Source: Calditrichia bacterium
GTDB taxonomy: Bacteria > Calditrichota > Calditrichia > RBG-13-44-9 > J075
Assembly: GCA_028284445.1 (NCBI GenBank)
Contig: JANQRS010000066.1
Span: forward strand, 1-64,000
Direction: 5' to 3'
DNA length: 64,000 bases
In this document: positions 17,069 through 25,837 of the stretch, piece by piece
Layout: each line of letters starts with the position of its first letter
Position numbering within the stretch: the first letter of the stretch is position 1
Position numbers and translations under genes: made by a program
The notes under the pieces: generated by a model
What the model saw: only the letters and a program-made list of their open reading frames with translations
Told to the model about the DNA's origin: nothing
The model's database searches: none

Positions 17069-17617
17069 ATGACTGATAAGATTAAGGCGACGATTCTTAA
17101 CAGCAATGATATGTCCCGTATCATCACCCGTCTGGCACATGAGATTCTTGAGAAGAATCGTGGACTGGAAAACCTGGTTCTAGTAGGGTTGCGTACGCGC
17201 GGGGCCTTTTTGGCTGTGCGCCTGGCGAATAAAATCAAGGAAATCGAGGATGCTGAAATACCAACCGGCTTCCTTGATGTCACGCTCTATCGGGATGATT
17301 TCCGTACCCGCCTGAAGCAGCCTTCCGTGGAAGTTACCAACATCCCGTTTGAGATAGATGGAAAAAACATTGTCTTAATTGATGATGTGCTTTATACAGG
17401 CCGCACTGTGCGAGCGGCGCTTGGCGCGCTGATGGACTTTGGTCGTCCGGCACGAATCGATTTTGCGGTGCTTGTCGATCGTGGTCATCGTGAGATGCCA
17501 ATCCGCGCCGACTTTGTCGGAAAAAACATCCCCACATCTCTCGGAGAGGAGATCCGCGTCAAGATGAAAGAGGTGGATACCGAGGATGCGGTATTTTTGG
17601 TGGAAACGCCGGAATAA
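17069..17617 (+). CDS. pyrR: pyrimidine operon regulator PyrR / uracil phosphoribosyltransferase
   Basis: 182 aa, the normal PyrR length. The phosphoribosyltransferase PRPP-binding loop VLIDDVLYTGRT is at residues 102-113. PyrR motifs include LVLVGLRTRGAFLA and DVTLYRDDFR. In the best-studied systems it binds a leader hairpin in a UMP-dependent way and attenuates the pyr operon, with weak uracil phosphoribosyltransferase activity. Its own leader contains a matching binding hairpin and terminator. GGAGG precedes the start. It is followed by pyrB and pyrC. Confidence 0.95.
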   Translation: MTDKIKATILNSNDMSRIITRLAHEILEKNRGLENLVLVGLRTRGAFLAVRLANKIKEIEDAEIPTGFLDVTLYRDDFRTRLKQPSVEVTNIPFEIDGKNIVLIDDVLYTGRTVRAALGALMDFGRPARIDFAVLVDRGHREMPIRADFVGKNIPTSLGEEIRVKMKEVDTEDAVFLVETPE

Positions 17618-17683
17618 ATCATTGTGTCTAGAATGGTGCCGGACGCCCATCCGGCAATCACATAACTTGATATAAGGAGAGAG

Positions 17684-18616
17684 ATGCAAACTCAGAAACG
17701 CCATTTGCTGGGACTGGACGGAATGAGCGGCAGCCAGATTCAGGAATTTCTTGATGTTGCCAAACACTTTCGCGAGGTCCTTGATCGTCCGATCAAAAGA
17801 TTGCCCACCCTCCAGGGCAAGACGGTTGTTAACCTCTTCTACGAACCGTCAACCCGCACCCGAATTTCTTTTGAACTGGCCGAAAAACGGATGTCCGCAG
17901 ACATTGTCAATTTTTCGGCCAGCACCAGTTCCGTTAAAAAAGGGGAGACCCTGATTGATACGGTCAAGAATATTGAAGCCATGAAAATCGATATGGTTGT
18001 TGTGCGCCACTCGTCTCCTGGTGCTGCACACATTCTGTCACGGGTATTAGACGCAAATATTATCAACGCCGGCGACGGTGGACATGAACACCCTACCCAG
18101 GCATTGTTGGACATGTTTACCATATCTCAGAACTTCTCGAGTCTCAAGGATTTGACGGTAGCAATTGTCGGGGACATTGCCCACTCGCGGGTGGCGATGT
18201 CAAATATCTACGGCCTGAAGAGCATGGGTGCCCGTGTACTGCTCTGTGGCCCGGCCACTTTAATTCCCCGGGAAATTGACAAGCTGGGTGTAGAAGTTTA
18301 TCACAATATCGACGAAGTAATTCCGCAAGTGGATGTTTTGAATATCCTCCGCATTCAGTTGGAACGCCAGAGCAGCGGTCTTTTTCCCTCGCTTCGTGAA
18401 TATCACAACTACTTCGGCATCACCCGCGAGAGATTGCGCCGGGCCGATAGGCCGATCTTGATTATGCATCCGGGACCAATGAATCGCGGACTGGAAATTG
18501 CCAGCGATGTGGCTGACAGCGAGCATTCGGTGATATTGGAACAGGTAACCAACGGAGTCGCCTTACGGATGGCGGTTCTCTACTTACTGGCAGGAGGGCA
18601 GAGTGAAATTCACTAA
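17684..18616 (+). CDS. pyrB: aspartate carbamoyltransferase catalytic subunit
   Basis: 310 aa. The carbamoyl-phosphate motif FYEPSTRTR is at residues 52-60. HPTQALLDM (carbamoyl phosphate contact) and MHPGPMNRG (aspartate site) follow. It makes carbamoyl-aspartate, the committed step of pyrimidine synthesis. AAGGAGAG precedes the ATG. It overlaps pyrC by 14 bases, the usual arrangement in PyrR-controlled operons. No regulatory pyrI gene is present. Confidence 0.96.
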   Translation: MQTQKRHLLGLDGMSGSQIQEFLDVAKHFREVLDRPIKRLPTLQGKTVVNLFYEPSTRTRISFELAEKRMSADIVNFSASTSSVKKGETLIDTVKNIEAMKIDMVVVRHSSPGAAHILSRVLDANIINAGDGGHEHPTQALLDMFTISQNFSSLKDLTVAIVGDIAHSRVAMSNIYGLKSMGARVLLCGPATLIPREIDKLGVEVYHNIDEVIPQVDVLNILRIQLERQSSGLFPSLREYHNYFGITRERLRRADRPILIMHPGPMNRGLEIASDVADSEHSVILEQVTNGVALRMAVLYLLAGGQSEIH

Positions 18617-19934
18617 GAAAATTTCTCAACATAAAGAACGCTTTGAAAAACTTCCCGACAAGTTCCTGCTAAAAGGCGGCCGGATTGTCGATCCGGCGCA
18701 AGGTGTTGATAAGGAAACAGATCTGCTAATTGTTGACGGCACCATTGAAAAAATTGGTAGTGTCGATACCGCGAACTTTGATGGAGAAGTACAGGATATA
18801 AAGGGGAAACTCATCACCCCTGGCTGGATGGATATGCACGTGCACCTGCGTGAACCGGGACGCGAGGATGAGGAAACGCTTGAGACGGGTTCGCTGTCCG
18901 CAGCCAACGGAGGCTTTACAGCAGTTTGCTGTATGCCAAACACCCGTCCGGCGATTGATAGCCAGGAAATGATTCGGTATGTCAGTGATCGCGGTGAAAA
19001 GTTCCCGGTTGACATTCGTCCGATTGCTGCGGTGACAAAAGAACGGGAAGGTAAGGAGCTCAGTGAGATGCTTGAGCTCTGGGAAGCCGGTGCAGTGGCC
19101 TTCTCCGATGATGGCCGGGTGGTGGCCAGTCCGGAAATCATGCGCCGGGCGCTGGAATACAGCAAGATGGTGGGCCTACCGGTAATTGGGTACGCCGCAG
19201 ACCCGGTGCTGGTGAACGGTGGCCAGATGAATGAAGGCTATGTTTCAACCTGTCTTGGCCTGAAGGGGATCCCTTCTGTCGCCGAAGACATGATGGTAGC
19301 GAGGGATATAATGCTGGCGGAGTATACCGGTGGTCATTATCATGTTGCGCACATAACCACTGCCCGGTCGGTTGATCTGGTGCGGCAAGCGAAATCACGC
19401 GGCGTCCGCGTAACGGCGGAGGCAACGCCGCATCATTTTACGCTGACTGACGAAGATGTGCGAAGCTTCGACACAAATACCAAGATTGCGCCGCCCTTGC
19501 GCACCGAGGCAGATCGCCAGGCAATTATTGAAGGACTGGCAGATGGCACAATTGATGTAATTACTTCCGATCATTCGCCCCACGCCTGGGAAGAAAAGGC
19601 TGCGGAATACATTTATGCCCCTTTTGGTATTATCGGACTGGAAACCATGATGGGCTTGAGCTTTAATCAGCTCTATCACAAAAAGATCCTGACCCTGGAG
19701 CAGCTGATCGAGAAATTTGCGGTGAATCCCTTCCGGGTTCTTGGACTCACGCCCCCGTCCGTCAAGACAGGCGAACTGGCCAACCTCACGCTCTTTGATC
19801 CCACCGAGGAATGGACATTAAAGGAAAAGAATATATTATCCCGCAGCAAGAATACCCCGTTTATCGGAGAAACCTTCACCGGAAAACCCTTTGCTGTTAT
19901 CAATCATAAGCAGCGTTTTATTTCGAGACTGTAG
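18603..19934 (+). CDS. pyrC: dihydroorotase
   Basis: 443 aa, the class I (type found with ATCase in Gram-positives and Aquifex) length. The metal-binding motif DMHVHLREPG is at about 77-86 (His79, His81). MPNTRP and TSDHSPHAWEEK are further signatures. It cyclises carbamoyl-aspartate to dihydroorotate. A GTG start inside the end of pyrB is used, with GGAGGG eight bases upstream. A palindromic element after the stop may end the transcript. Confidence 0.95.
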   Translation: MKFTKKISQHKERFEKLPDKFLLKGGRIVDPAQGVDKETDLLIVDGTIEKIGSVDTANFDGEVQDIKGKLITPGWMDMHVHLREPGREDEETLETGSLSAANGGFTAVCCMPNTRPAIDSQEMIRYVSDRGEKFPVDIRPIAAVTKEREGKELSEMLELWEAGAVAFSDDGRVVASPEIMRRALEYSKMVGLPVIGYAADPVLVNGGQMNEGYVSTCLGLKGIPSVAEDMMVARDIMLAEYTGGHYHVAHITTARSVDLVRQAKSRGVRVTAEATPHHFTLTDEDVRSFDTNTKIAPPLRTEADRQAIIEGLADGTIDVITSDHSPHAWEEKAAEYIYAPFGIIGLETMMGLSFNQLYHKKILTLEQLIEKFAVNPFRVLGLTPPSVKTGELANLTLFDPTEEWTLKEKNILSRSKNTPFIGETFTGKPFAVINHKQRFISRL

Positions 19935-19953
19935 GCTTCAGACCTTTTTGCAA

Positions 19954-19997
19954 ACATCCCCCTCCATCTCCCTTTGAAGAGGGATTCAGGGGGATGT
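19954..19997. repeat. 44-base palindromic element, copy 1
   Basis: ACATCCCCCT...AGGGGGATGT with an inner TCCCTTTGAAGAGGGA hairpin. Two further copies of exactly 44 bases lie at 51599-51642 and 62501-62544. It follows pyrC and could act as a terminator, although no T run follows. Confidence 0.88.
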
Positions 19998-20178
19998 GGC
20001 GGGCAGGCGTGCTTGACGCATGCACAACGAACTGCCAAAGTGTTTGCCATTCTGACATACATATTGGCATGATGACATCTTTTCCTGAAAAGGTTTTGAT
20101 TTTGGGTAGATGTCGTAAGTGTTTGTTAATATTGTTTTTGTGGTGTTTTTCTGCTTTTGGCATTGTTGTTGTAATACA

Positions 20179-20208
20179 TTGGTTAACCAGTTCGTTTTCT
20201 GGTATGAT
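20179..20208 (+). promoter_or_regulatory. probable dnaK promoter
   Basis: TTGGTT at 20179-20184 and TATGAT at 20203-20208 are 18 bases apart, with a TGG directly before the -10 (extended -10 type). It would give a leader of about 90 bases. This is a sequence match only. Confidence 0.45.
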
Positions 20209-20306
20209 ACCGGCACTTTGTCAGGTAGACGAATTGCCGAAAAGAGTAGAGAAAATCGGATATAAATGCATCACTATAAGTTCAGCACAATAGGAGGGCT
20301 TGTTTA

Positions 20307-22250
20307 ATGGCCAATAAGGTAATTGGAATTGATTTAGGAACGACCAACTCTGTTGTCTCCGTTATGGAAGGAGGCGAACCTGTAGTAATCCCAAACGCCG
20401 AAGGAAATCGCACAACGCCTTCGATTGTTGGTTTTACGAAATCCGGGGAAATCCTGGTAGGCGCACCGGCAAAGCGCCAAATGATCACCAATCCGCAGAA
20501 CACAGTTTATTCAATTAAGCGTTTTATGGGCCGTCGCAAGGAAGAAGTCTCTTCCGAATCGACCATGGTGCCTTATAAAGTGAAAGACGGTATTAACGAT
20601 CTCGCTGTTGTCGAAGTTGGCGATAAAGAATATACCCCGCAGGAAATTTCTGCAATGATTCTGCAGAAGATGAAGCAAACTGCTGAGAACTATCTTGGTG
20701 ATAAAGTAACGGATGCGGTTGTGACTGTTCCGGCCTACTTTAATGACAGCCAGCGTAAGGCGACCAAGGAAGCTGGTGAAATTGCCGGCCTCAACGTATT
20801 GCGGATCATCAACGAGCCGACTGCGGCTGCACTCTCCTACGGGCTCGACAAGAAGAACAATCAGAAAATTGCTGTATATGACCTTGGTGGTGGAACTTTC
20901 GATATCTCCATCCTCGAAATTGGCGACGGTGTCTTCGAAGTAAAAGCGACCAATGGTGATACGCTGCTCGGTGGTGACAACTTTGATCAGCGCGTAGTTG
21001 ACCATATCGCAGAAGAATTCCAGAAAGAACATGGTATTGACCTGCGGAATGACCCGATGGCTCTTCAGCGCCTTCGTGAAGCTGCTGAAAAAGCCAAGAT
21101 TGAATTGAGTAGCACGCTGCAAACCGATATCAATCTGCCGTTCATTACCGCCGACGCCAGTGGTCCGAAGCACTTGCAGTTGACGCTGACCCGCTCACGT
21201 TTTGAACAACTGGTTGAGGATCTGGTCAAGAAGACCTTGACACCTTGCGAAAACGCATTGAAAGACTCCGGTCTGAAAACACATGAAATCGACGAAATTA
21301 TCCTCGTCGGTGGATCTACACGTATTCCGCGTGTTCAACAATTGGTAAAGGAATTCTTCGGAAAAGACACTCACCAGGGTATCAACCCGGACGAAGTTGT
21401 AGCCGTTGGTGCTGCAATCCAGGGTGGTGTACTTGCCGGTGATGTAAAAGACGTTCTCTTGCTGGATGTAACGCCGCTGTCCCTTGGTATCGAAACCCTG
21501 GGCAACGTGTTCACCCGCCTGATCGAGCGCAATACGACCATTCCGACACGCAAGAGCGAAGTATTTACGACTGCCGCCGACAATCAACCGTCGGTAGAAG
21601 TTCACGTGCTTCAAGGTGAGCGTGAATTTGCAAAAGACAACCGGACGCTTGGCCGTTTCATCCTTGACGGAATTCCCCCGGCGCCCCGTGGTGTCCCCAA
21701 AATTGAAGTAACCTTTGATATTGATGCCAACGGTATCCTTAACGTATCGGCGAAAGACCTTGCCAGCGGACGCGAACAGAAGATTCGCATCGAAGCGAGC
21801 AGCGGTCTTAGCGACGGTGATATCGATAAGATGGTGAAGGAAGCCAAGGAGCACGCTGCAGAAGATCGCATGCGCCGCGAAGTGATCGATGCCAAGAATA
21901 GCGCAGAGAACCTTGTTTATCAAACTGAGCAGAATCTCAAAGAGTATGGCGACAAACTGGCGCCCGATGCCAAAGGCAAGATTGAAAGTGCCATGAGCCG
22001 TCTCCGCGACGTTCTGAAAACGGATAATCTGGAAGACCTTCAATCCGCAACCGAAGAGCTGAATCAAGCCTGGAATGCCGCTTCCGCTGATCTCTATCAG
22101 CAAGCCGGCGGAGCGCCCGGACCGAATGCCGGTGCAGGCGGCGCAGCGGGTGCCGCAGGCGCGGCCGGTGCTGCAGGCGCACATAGTCCTGCTGACGAAT
22201 CGGTTGAAGAAGCTGATTTTGAGGTTGTAGACGACGAAGGTAAAGAATAG
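20307..22250 (+). CDS. dnaK: molecular chaperone DnaK (Hsp70)
   Basis: 647 aa. The N-terminal ATPase domain begins GIDLGTTNS and carries YDLGGGTFDISI and VGGSTRIPRVQ. The interdomain linker DVLLLDVTPLSLGIET leads into the substrate-binding domain and helical lid. The C-terminus has a Gly/Ala-rich tail (about 605-625) and ends in acidic EEADFEVVDDEGKE, the classic DnaK C-terminal motif. ATAGGAGGG precedes the ATG. GrpE is encoded 163 bases downstream; no dnaJ lies in the window. Confidence 0.97.
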   Translation: MANKVIGIDLGTTNSVVSVMEGGEPVVIPNAEGNRTTPSIVGFTKSGEILVGAPAKRQMITNPQNTVYSIKRFMGRRKEEVSSESTMVPYKVKDGINDLAVVEVGDKEYTPQEISAMILQKMKQTAENYLGDKVTDAVVTVPAYFNDSQRKATKEAGEIAGLNVLRIINEPTAAALSYGLDKKNNQKIAVYDLGGGTFDISILEIGDGVFEVKATNGDTLLGGDNFDQRVVDHIAEEFQKEHGIDLRNDPMALQRLREAAEKAKIELSSTLQTDINLPFITADASGPKHLQLTLTRSRFEQLVEDLVKKTLTPCENALKDSGLKTHEIDEIILVGGSTRIPRVQQLVKEFFGKDTHQGINPDEVVAVGAAIQGGVLAGDVKDVLLLDVTPLSLGIETLGNVFTRLIERNTTIPTRKSEVFTTAADNQPSVEVHVLQGEREFAKDNRTLGRFILDGIPPAPRGVPKIEVTFDIDANGILNVSAKDLASGREQKIRIEASSGLSDGDIDKMVKEAKEHAAEDRMRREVIDAKNSAENLVYQTEQNLKEYGDKLAPDAKGKIESAMSRLRDVLKTDNLEDLQSATEELNQAWNAASADLYQQAGGAPGPNAGAGGAAGAAGAAGAAGAHSPADESVEEADFEVVDDEGKE

Positions 22251-22413
22251 ATTCAGTTTAATCTGTAGTGCTGCCGGACTGCGCAAATCGCGGGCCGGTA
22301 GCATAAAACAAATAGATTGATACACAAGAGAGGCATTTTTCACTTTCTGGTGCAGGAATAATCTGCGTCGGCGAGAATAGCAGAGAAGATTGCCTTTCCC
22401 GGAGAAATAGATC

Positions 22414-23160
22414 ATGCGCAAGCGCAAAGATGAAGAAGAAAAGAATGACCACGAAATTGTGGTAGAAACGATTGAACCGGAGACGCCGCCGGTGGAAGAT
22501 GTCGTTGAAGAGGCAGAGCCGGAACAACAGCCTGAGCCCGCTGAGTATAGTGCTCCGGAACCGGAAGCTGCCTCACAGGAACAGGACGAAGTTTCTGAGG
22601 ATGCAGCGAATAGCGAAGCAGATTCCGAAGAGCCTGTTGAGAATGGCCAAAATGGTGAGGCAGAGCCGTTGCTGGAAGACGATCTGTCTGTGCCATTGGT
22701 ATTGGAAGGGGATGTTGGCGTCAGAATGAAGAAGCTTGAAGAGAACAACCTGCGTTTACGTGCGGAGTTTGCTAACTATAAGCGTCGCATTGAACGAGAA
22801 AACATTGAGTTTGCAGCTTACCTCAAGGGGGAGATTATTAAGGAGCTCCTGCCGGTATTTGATGATTTTCGCTTGATGATTGAGAAATCGTCTGAAGGCG
22901 ATAATGAGCAAACGTTGTTGGAAGGTGCCCGGATGATTTACGGCAAATTGACCAATGTACTAGAAAGAGAAGGTCTGGAAAAAATTGAGGCCCTCGGCGC
23001 CGAATTCGACCCGCAGATTCATGAAGCACTGATGATGCGTCCGATTGGTAATGAAGAAGATCATGACAAGGTGGTAGAGGTCTTTCAGGACGGATTTATG
23101 TTAAATGACAAGCTTTTGCGTCCCAGTAAAGTGGTTGTGGGCAAGTTTGAAGACAGCTGA
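22414..23160 (+). CDS. grpE: nucleotide exchange factor GrpE
   Basis: 248 aa. The first ~100 residues are a highly acidic Glu/Pro-rich disordered extension, longer than in most GrpE proteins. The conserved part (about 105-248) has the long dimerisation coiled coil ending in LRAEFANYKRR, then LPVFDDFRLM and the C-terminal beta-domain motif FDPQIHEALM. It exchanges ADP for ATP on DnaK. It follows dnaK and is closed by an intrinsic terminator. Confidence 0.94.
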   Translation: MRKRKDEEEKNDHEIVVETIEPETPPVEDVVEEAEPEQQPEPAEYSAPEPEAASQEQDEVSEDAANSEADSEEPVENGQNGEAEPLLEDDLSVPLVLEGDVGVRMKKLEENNLRLRAEFANYKRRIERENIEFAAYLKGEIIKELLPVFDDFRLMIEKSSEGDNEQTLLEGARMIYGKLTNVLEREGLEKIEALGAEFDPQIHEALMMRPIGNEEDHDKVVEVFQDGFMLNDKLLRPSKVVVGKFEDS

Positions 23161-23192
23161 TAATCACTTGAATTTACTGAGTTTTTGTTCTG

Positions 23193-23228
23193 AAAAAGCC
23201 GCTCTTGAAAAGGAGAGCGGCTTTTTTA
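23193..23228 (+). terminator. intrinsic terminator after grpE
   Basis: The stem AAAAAGCCGCTCT/AGAGCGGCTTTTTT has an eight-base loop and a T run. Confidence 0.92.
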
Positions 23229-23441
23229 TTTTTTAATTTCAAAATTTGGTTAAATCTCACATTTATTAAAATATCTATTGATTATTACCCGAATTTGTCG
23301 ATATATTCTGTCGCGTTATGATTCATGCATGTCTGTTCAGGAAGAGACAAGCTGAAAGCCGAAACATTCCTATACAGCCATACTCTCAGTAGTCTTAAGT
23401 GAAAAAAGCTTCGTGCTATTTGTTAATTTAAACGAAGTTTA

Positions 23442-23470
23442 TTGACATTATTTGGGGTTTTCTGTAAATT
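23442..23470 (+). promoter_or_regulatory. sigma70-type promoter of csrA
   Basis: TTGACA at 23442-23447 and TAAATT at 23465-23470 are separated by 17 bases. Transcription would start about 25 bases before the csrA start codon. Confidence 0.75.
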
Positions 23471-23500
23471 GCTCCTAACAAAAGCTAAGAGGTAAATCCT

Positions 23501-23749
23501 ATGCTAGTATTAACAAGGAGGTTAGGCGAATCGATCAATATTGGAGACAATATAAAGATAACGGTTGTCGATATTGATGGTAAGCAAGTTAAGATTGGGA
23601 TCGAAGCGCCTAGAGATATCTCAATATTCAGGGAAGAGGTGTATGAGCGGATCAAGCAAGAGAATCTGAGAGCCTCTAATGCCAGTGCTGATGGTGTGAA
23701 AAAGATTGCTGCATCGTTCAAAAAAGACGGCAAGCGAGAAGACGAGTAA
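23501..23749 (+). CDS. csrA: carbon storage regulator CsrA
   Basis: 82 aa, compared with about 60 for the common form. The N-terminal MLVLTRRLGESI and the core SIFREEVYERI match the RNA-binding strands of CsrA/RsmA, including the key Arg residues. The extra 25 residues at the C-terminus are charged and probably disordered. CsrA binds GGA motifs in mRNA leaders and changes translation or stability. Here it is separate from any flagellar genes, with its own promoter and a small hairpin terminator after it. Confidence 0.93.
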   Translation: MLVLTRRLGESINIGDNIKITVVDIDGKQVKIGIEAPRDISIFREEVYERIKQENLRASNASADGVKKIAASFKKDGKREDE

Positions 23750-23811
23750 CACCAGGCAGTAAAGTATTACCCCACATTTTTGATTTCCTTCCAGGTTTTT
23801 TCCAAAGTTGC

Positions 23812-23836
23812 GCCTGTTGCAATATAACAGGCTTTT
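23812..23836 (+). terminator. probable intrinsic terminator after csrA
   Basis: A 7-base-pair stem GCCTGTT/AACAGGC with a seven-base loop is followed by TTTT. The T run is short, so it may be inefficient. Confidence 0.6.
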
Positions 23837-24003
23837 GAACACATTGAATGGGTTTGCTAAAATCAATGCATAACCCAATTTTGCTGTTCAGTTTCTGAAA
23901 TTCTCTCCGTATATTGCTCCCAATTATCACACGTATTACAGGAATATTGCACCCGGAGCTAAATGAATTAATTTTCATACGAGCAGGAGCGTAGAATTTC
24001 AGA

Positions 24004-25827
24004 ATGAAGAAAAATAACCAACTGAAGCGTGTTACAATTAGATTTGCCGGTGACTCCGGCGACGGAATGCAGCTTACCGGTAACCAATTTACCAAAGCAA
24101 CTGCCATCGCAAGAAATGATCTCAGCACACTGCCGGATTTCCCCGCTGAAATTCGGGCCCCCGCCGGCACGCTTTACGGTGTTTCCGGATTCCAGATTCA
24201 GTTCGGGAGCGATATGGTTCATACGCCCGGAGACATTGCCGATGTTCTCGTTGCGATGAATCCGGCCGCTTTAAAAGCCAGTTTGAAATACCTGAAGGAT
24301 AACGGGATTATTATCGTAAATACCGATTCCTTCAGCCCTCGCAATTTGCGCATGGCCGGTTTCGAAGAAAATCCGCTGGATAGCCATTATCTCGATGGTT
24401 ATGAAGTTTTTCCGGTCGAAATGACCCGTCTCACAAAAGATGCCCTGGAAGGCATCGACCTATCGCATAAAGAGAAAGAGCGCAGTAAGAACTTCTTTGC
24501 ACTGGGCATGTTATTTTGGCTCTATAATCGCCCTATTGAACCGACCCTGGAATGGATCGCCAAGAAATTTGCGAAGAAAGCGGTATGGGCTGAGGCCAAT
24601 GTTGCGGCTTTAAGAGCCGGCAGAAATTTTGCCGACTCCACTGAACTCTTTACCGCCTCTTATACGATTCCTGAAGCGACTATTGAAGCAGGTATCTATC
24701 GCCAGATTACCGGCAATCAAGCCCTGGCGCTTGGACTGGTTGCGGCACGCGAGAAGAGCCAGCTTGATGTCTTCTATGCCAGCTATCCAATTACCCCGGC
24801 CAGCGACTTGCTGCAGCATATGGCGGGCTACAAAAATTATGGCGTTAAAAGCTTTCAGGCAGAGGACGAAATGGCGGCCATTGGCGCTGCTGTTGGCGCT
24901 GCCTTTGCCGGTGATATCGGCGTTACCGCCACCAGCGGCCCCGGATTTGCGCTAAAAAGTGAATTCCTGGGATACGCGTTGATTGCTGAACTCCCGCTGG
25001 TCGTTATTGATGTCCAGCGAGCCGGACCGAGTACCGGAATGCCTACCAAGCCGGAGCAAACCGATTTACTATTGGGTATGTATGGCCGGAATGGTGAATC
25101 GGCGCTGCCGATTGTTGCTGCGGCAAGCCCGTCAGACTGCTTCAATACTGCTCTTGAGGCGGTTCGCATCGCTCTCACATATATGACCCCGGTAATGGTC
25201 ATGACTGATGCCTACCTGGCGAATGGCGCTGAACCGTGGAAAATCCCCGATGTTGACCAGATCAAGCCGATAGACGTAACATACGCAGCTGAAAATGGCG
25301 TTTACCGTCCTTATGACCGTGATCCTGATACTCTGGCCCGTCACTGGGCGATCCCGGGGATGCCCGGTCTGGAACATCGTTTGGGCGGTCTGGAAAAAGA
25401 AGATGGTAGCGGGAACGTTTCTTATGACCCGGAAAATCATCATCACATGACCACTCTGCGTCGGGAACGGGTCGAGCGAATTAATCAGTCCGTGCAGTTT
25501 CCGGAAGTGTATGGAGACGATGAGGGAGATGTGCTCATTGTCAGCTGGGGCAGCACATATGGTACTGTGCTAACGACTGTGGATCAACTCCGGGAAGAAG
25601 GGAAAAAAGTGTCCTTCTTTCATCTTCGATGGCTGAATCCGTTGCCGGGAAATCTTGAAGACGTGATGAAGAAATTTAAGAAAGTAGTGATACCGGAGAT
25701 GAATCTTGGCCAATTAAGTATGCTGATTCGCTCACGGTATCTCGTTGATACTATTGGCTTTAATCGAGTAACTGGTTTGCCGCTCTCTGTCAGCGAATTA
25801 AAAGAAGCAATCGACGACATTTTGTAA
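24004..25827 (+). CDS. korA: 2-oxoglutarate:ferredoxin oxidoreductase, alpha subunit (gamma-alpha fusion)
   Basis: 607 aa. The N-terminal gamma-type domain (about 8-190, with RFAGDSGDGMQLTG) is fused to the alpha domain (about 215-607), which carries YPITPASD, the conserved substrate and interface motif. With KorB it oxidises 2-oxoglutarate (or reductively carboxylates succinyl-CoA) using ferredoxin. The two-subunit form without separate delta/ferredoxin subunits is the type found in many aerobes and in Hydrogenobacter. No clear ribosome site is seen. korB starts 10 bases after the stop. Substrate assignment among 2-oxoacids is by family resemblance. Confidence 0.9.
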   Translation: MKKNNQLKRVTIRFAGDSGDGMQLTGNQFTKATAIARNDLSTLPDFPAEIRAPAGTLYGVSGFQIQFGSDMVHTPGDIADVLVAMNPAALKASLKYLKDNGIIIVNTDSFSPRNLRMAGFEENPLDSHYLDGYEVFPVEMTRLTKDALEGIDLSHKEKERSKNFFALGMLFWLYNRPIEPTLEWIAKKFAKKAVWAEANVAALRAGRNFADSTELFTASYTIPEATIEAGIYRQITGNQALALGLVAAREKSQLDVFYASYPITPASDLLQHMAGYKNYGVKSFQAEDEMAAIGAAVGAAFAGDIGVTATSGPGFALKSEFLGYALIAELPLVVIDVQRAGPSTGMPTKPEQTDLLLGMYGRNGESALPIVAAASPSDCFNTALEAVRIALTYMTPVMVMTDAYLANGAEPWKIPDVDQIKPIDVTYAAENGVYRPYDRDPDTLARHWAIPGMPGLEHRLGGLEKEDGSGNVSYDPENHHHMTTLRRERVERINQSVQFPEVYGDDEGDVLIVSWGSTYGTVLTTVDQLREEGKKVSFFHLRWLNPLPGNLEDVMKKFKKVVIPEMNLGQLSMLIRSRYLVDTIGFNRVTGLPLSVSELKEAIDDIL

Positions 25828-25837
25828 GGAAGATAAG

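Larger units (their letters stand above)
19935..20306. other. intergenic region upstream of dnaK
   Basis: The stretch holds the 44-base palindrome (19954-19997) and a probable dnaK promoter (20179-20208). The 99-codon frame at 19994-20293 has no ribosome site, has an odd composition and overlaps the promoter, so it is not called as a gene. No CIRCE operator is visible. Confidence 0.6.
23161..23500. other. intergenic region between grpE and csrA
   Basis: Apart from the grpE terminator (23193-23228) and the csrA promoter (23442-23470), nothing is recognised in this AT-rich stretch. No open frame with a ribosome site is visible. Confidence 0.6.

Noticed and set aside
17638..17655. A small GCCGGA/TCCGGC hairpin between pyrR and pyrB as a terminator
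   Set aside because: Only six pairs and no T run; pyrB follows with its own ribosome site in the same operon.
19994..20293. A 99-codon plus-strand frame upstream of dnaK
   Set aside because: It lacks a ribosome site, overlaps the palindrome and the likely dnaK promoter, and has a Cys-rich odd composition.
19935..20306. A CIRCE heat-shock operator before dnaK
   Set aside because: I looked for TTAGCACTC-N9-GAGTGCTAA and saw no match, so no HrcA-type control can be claimed.
21195..22748. A 517-codon frame on the minus strand opposite dnaK and grpE
   Set aside because: It is antisense to two clear genes, has no recognisable domain and reflects the codon use of dnaK. A shadow frame.
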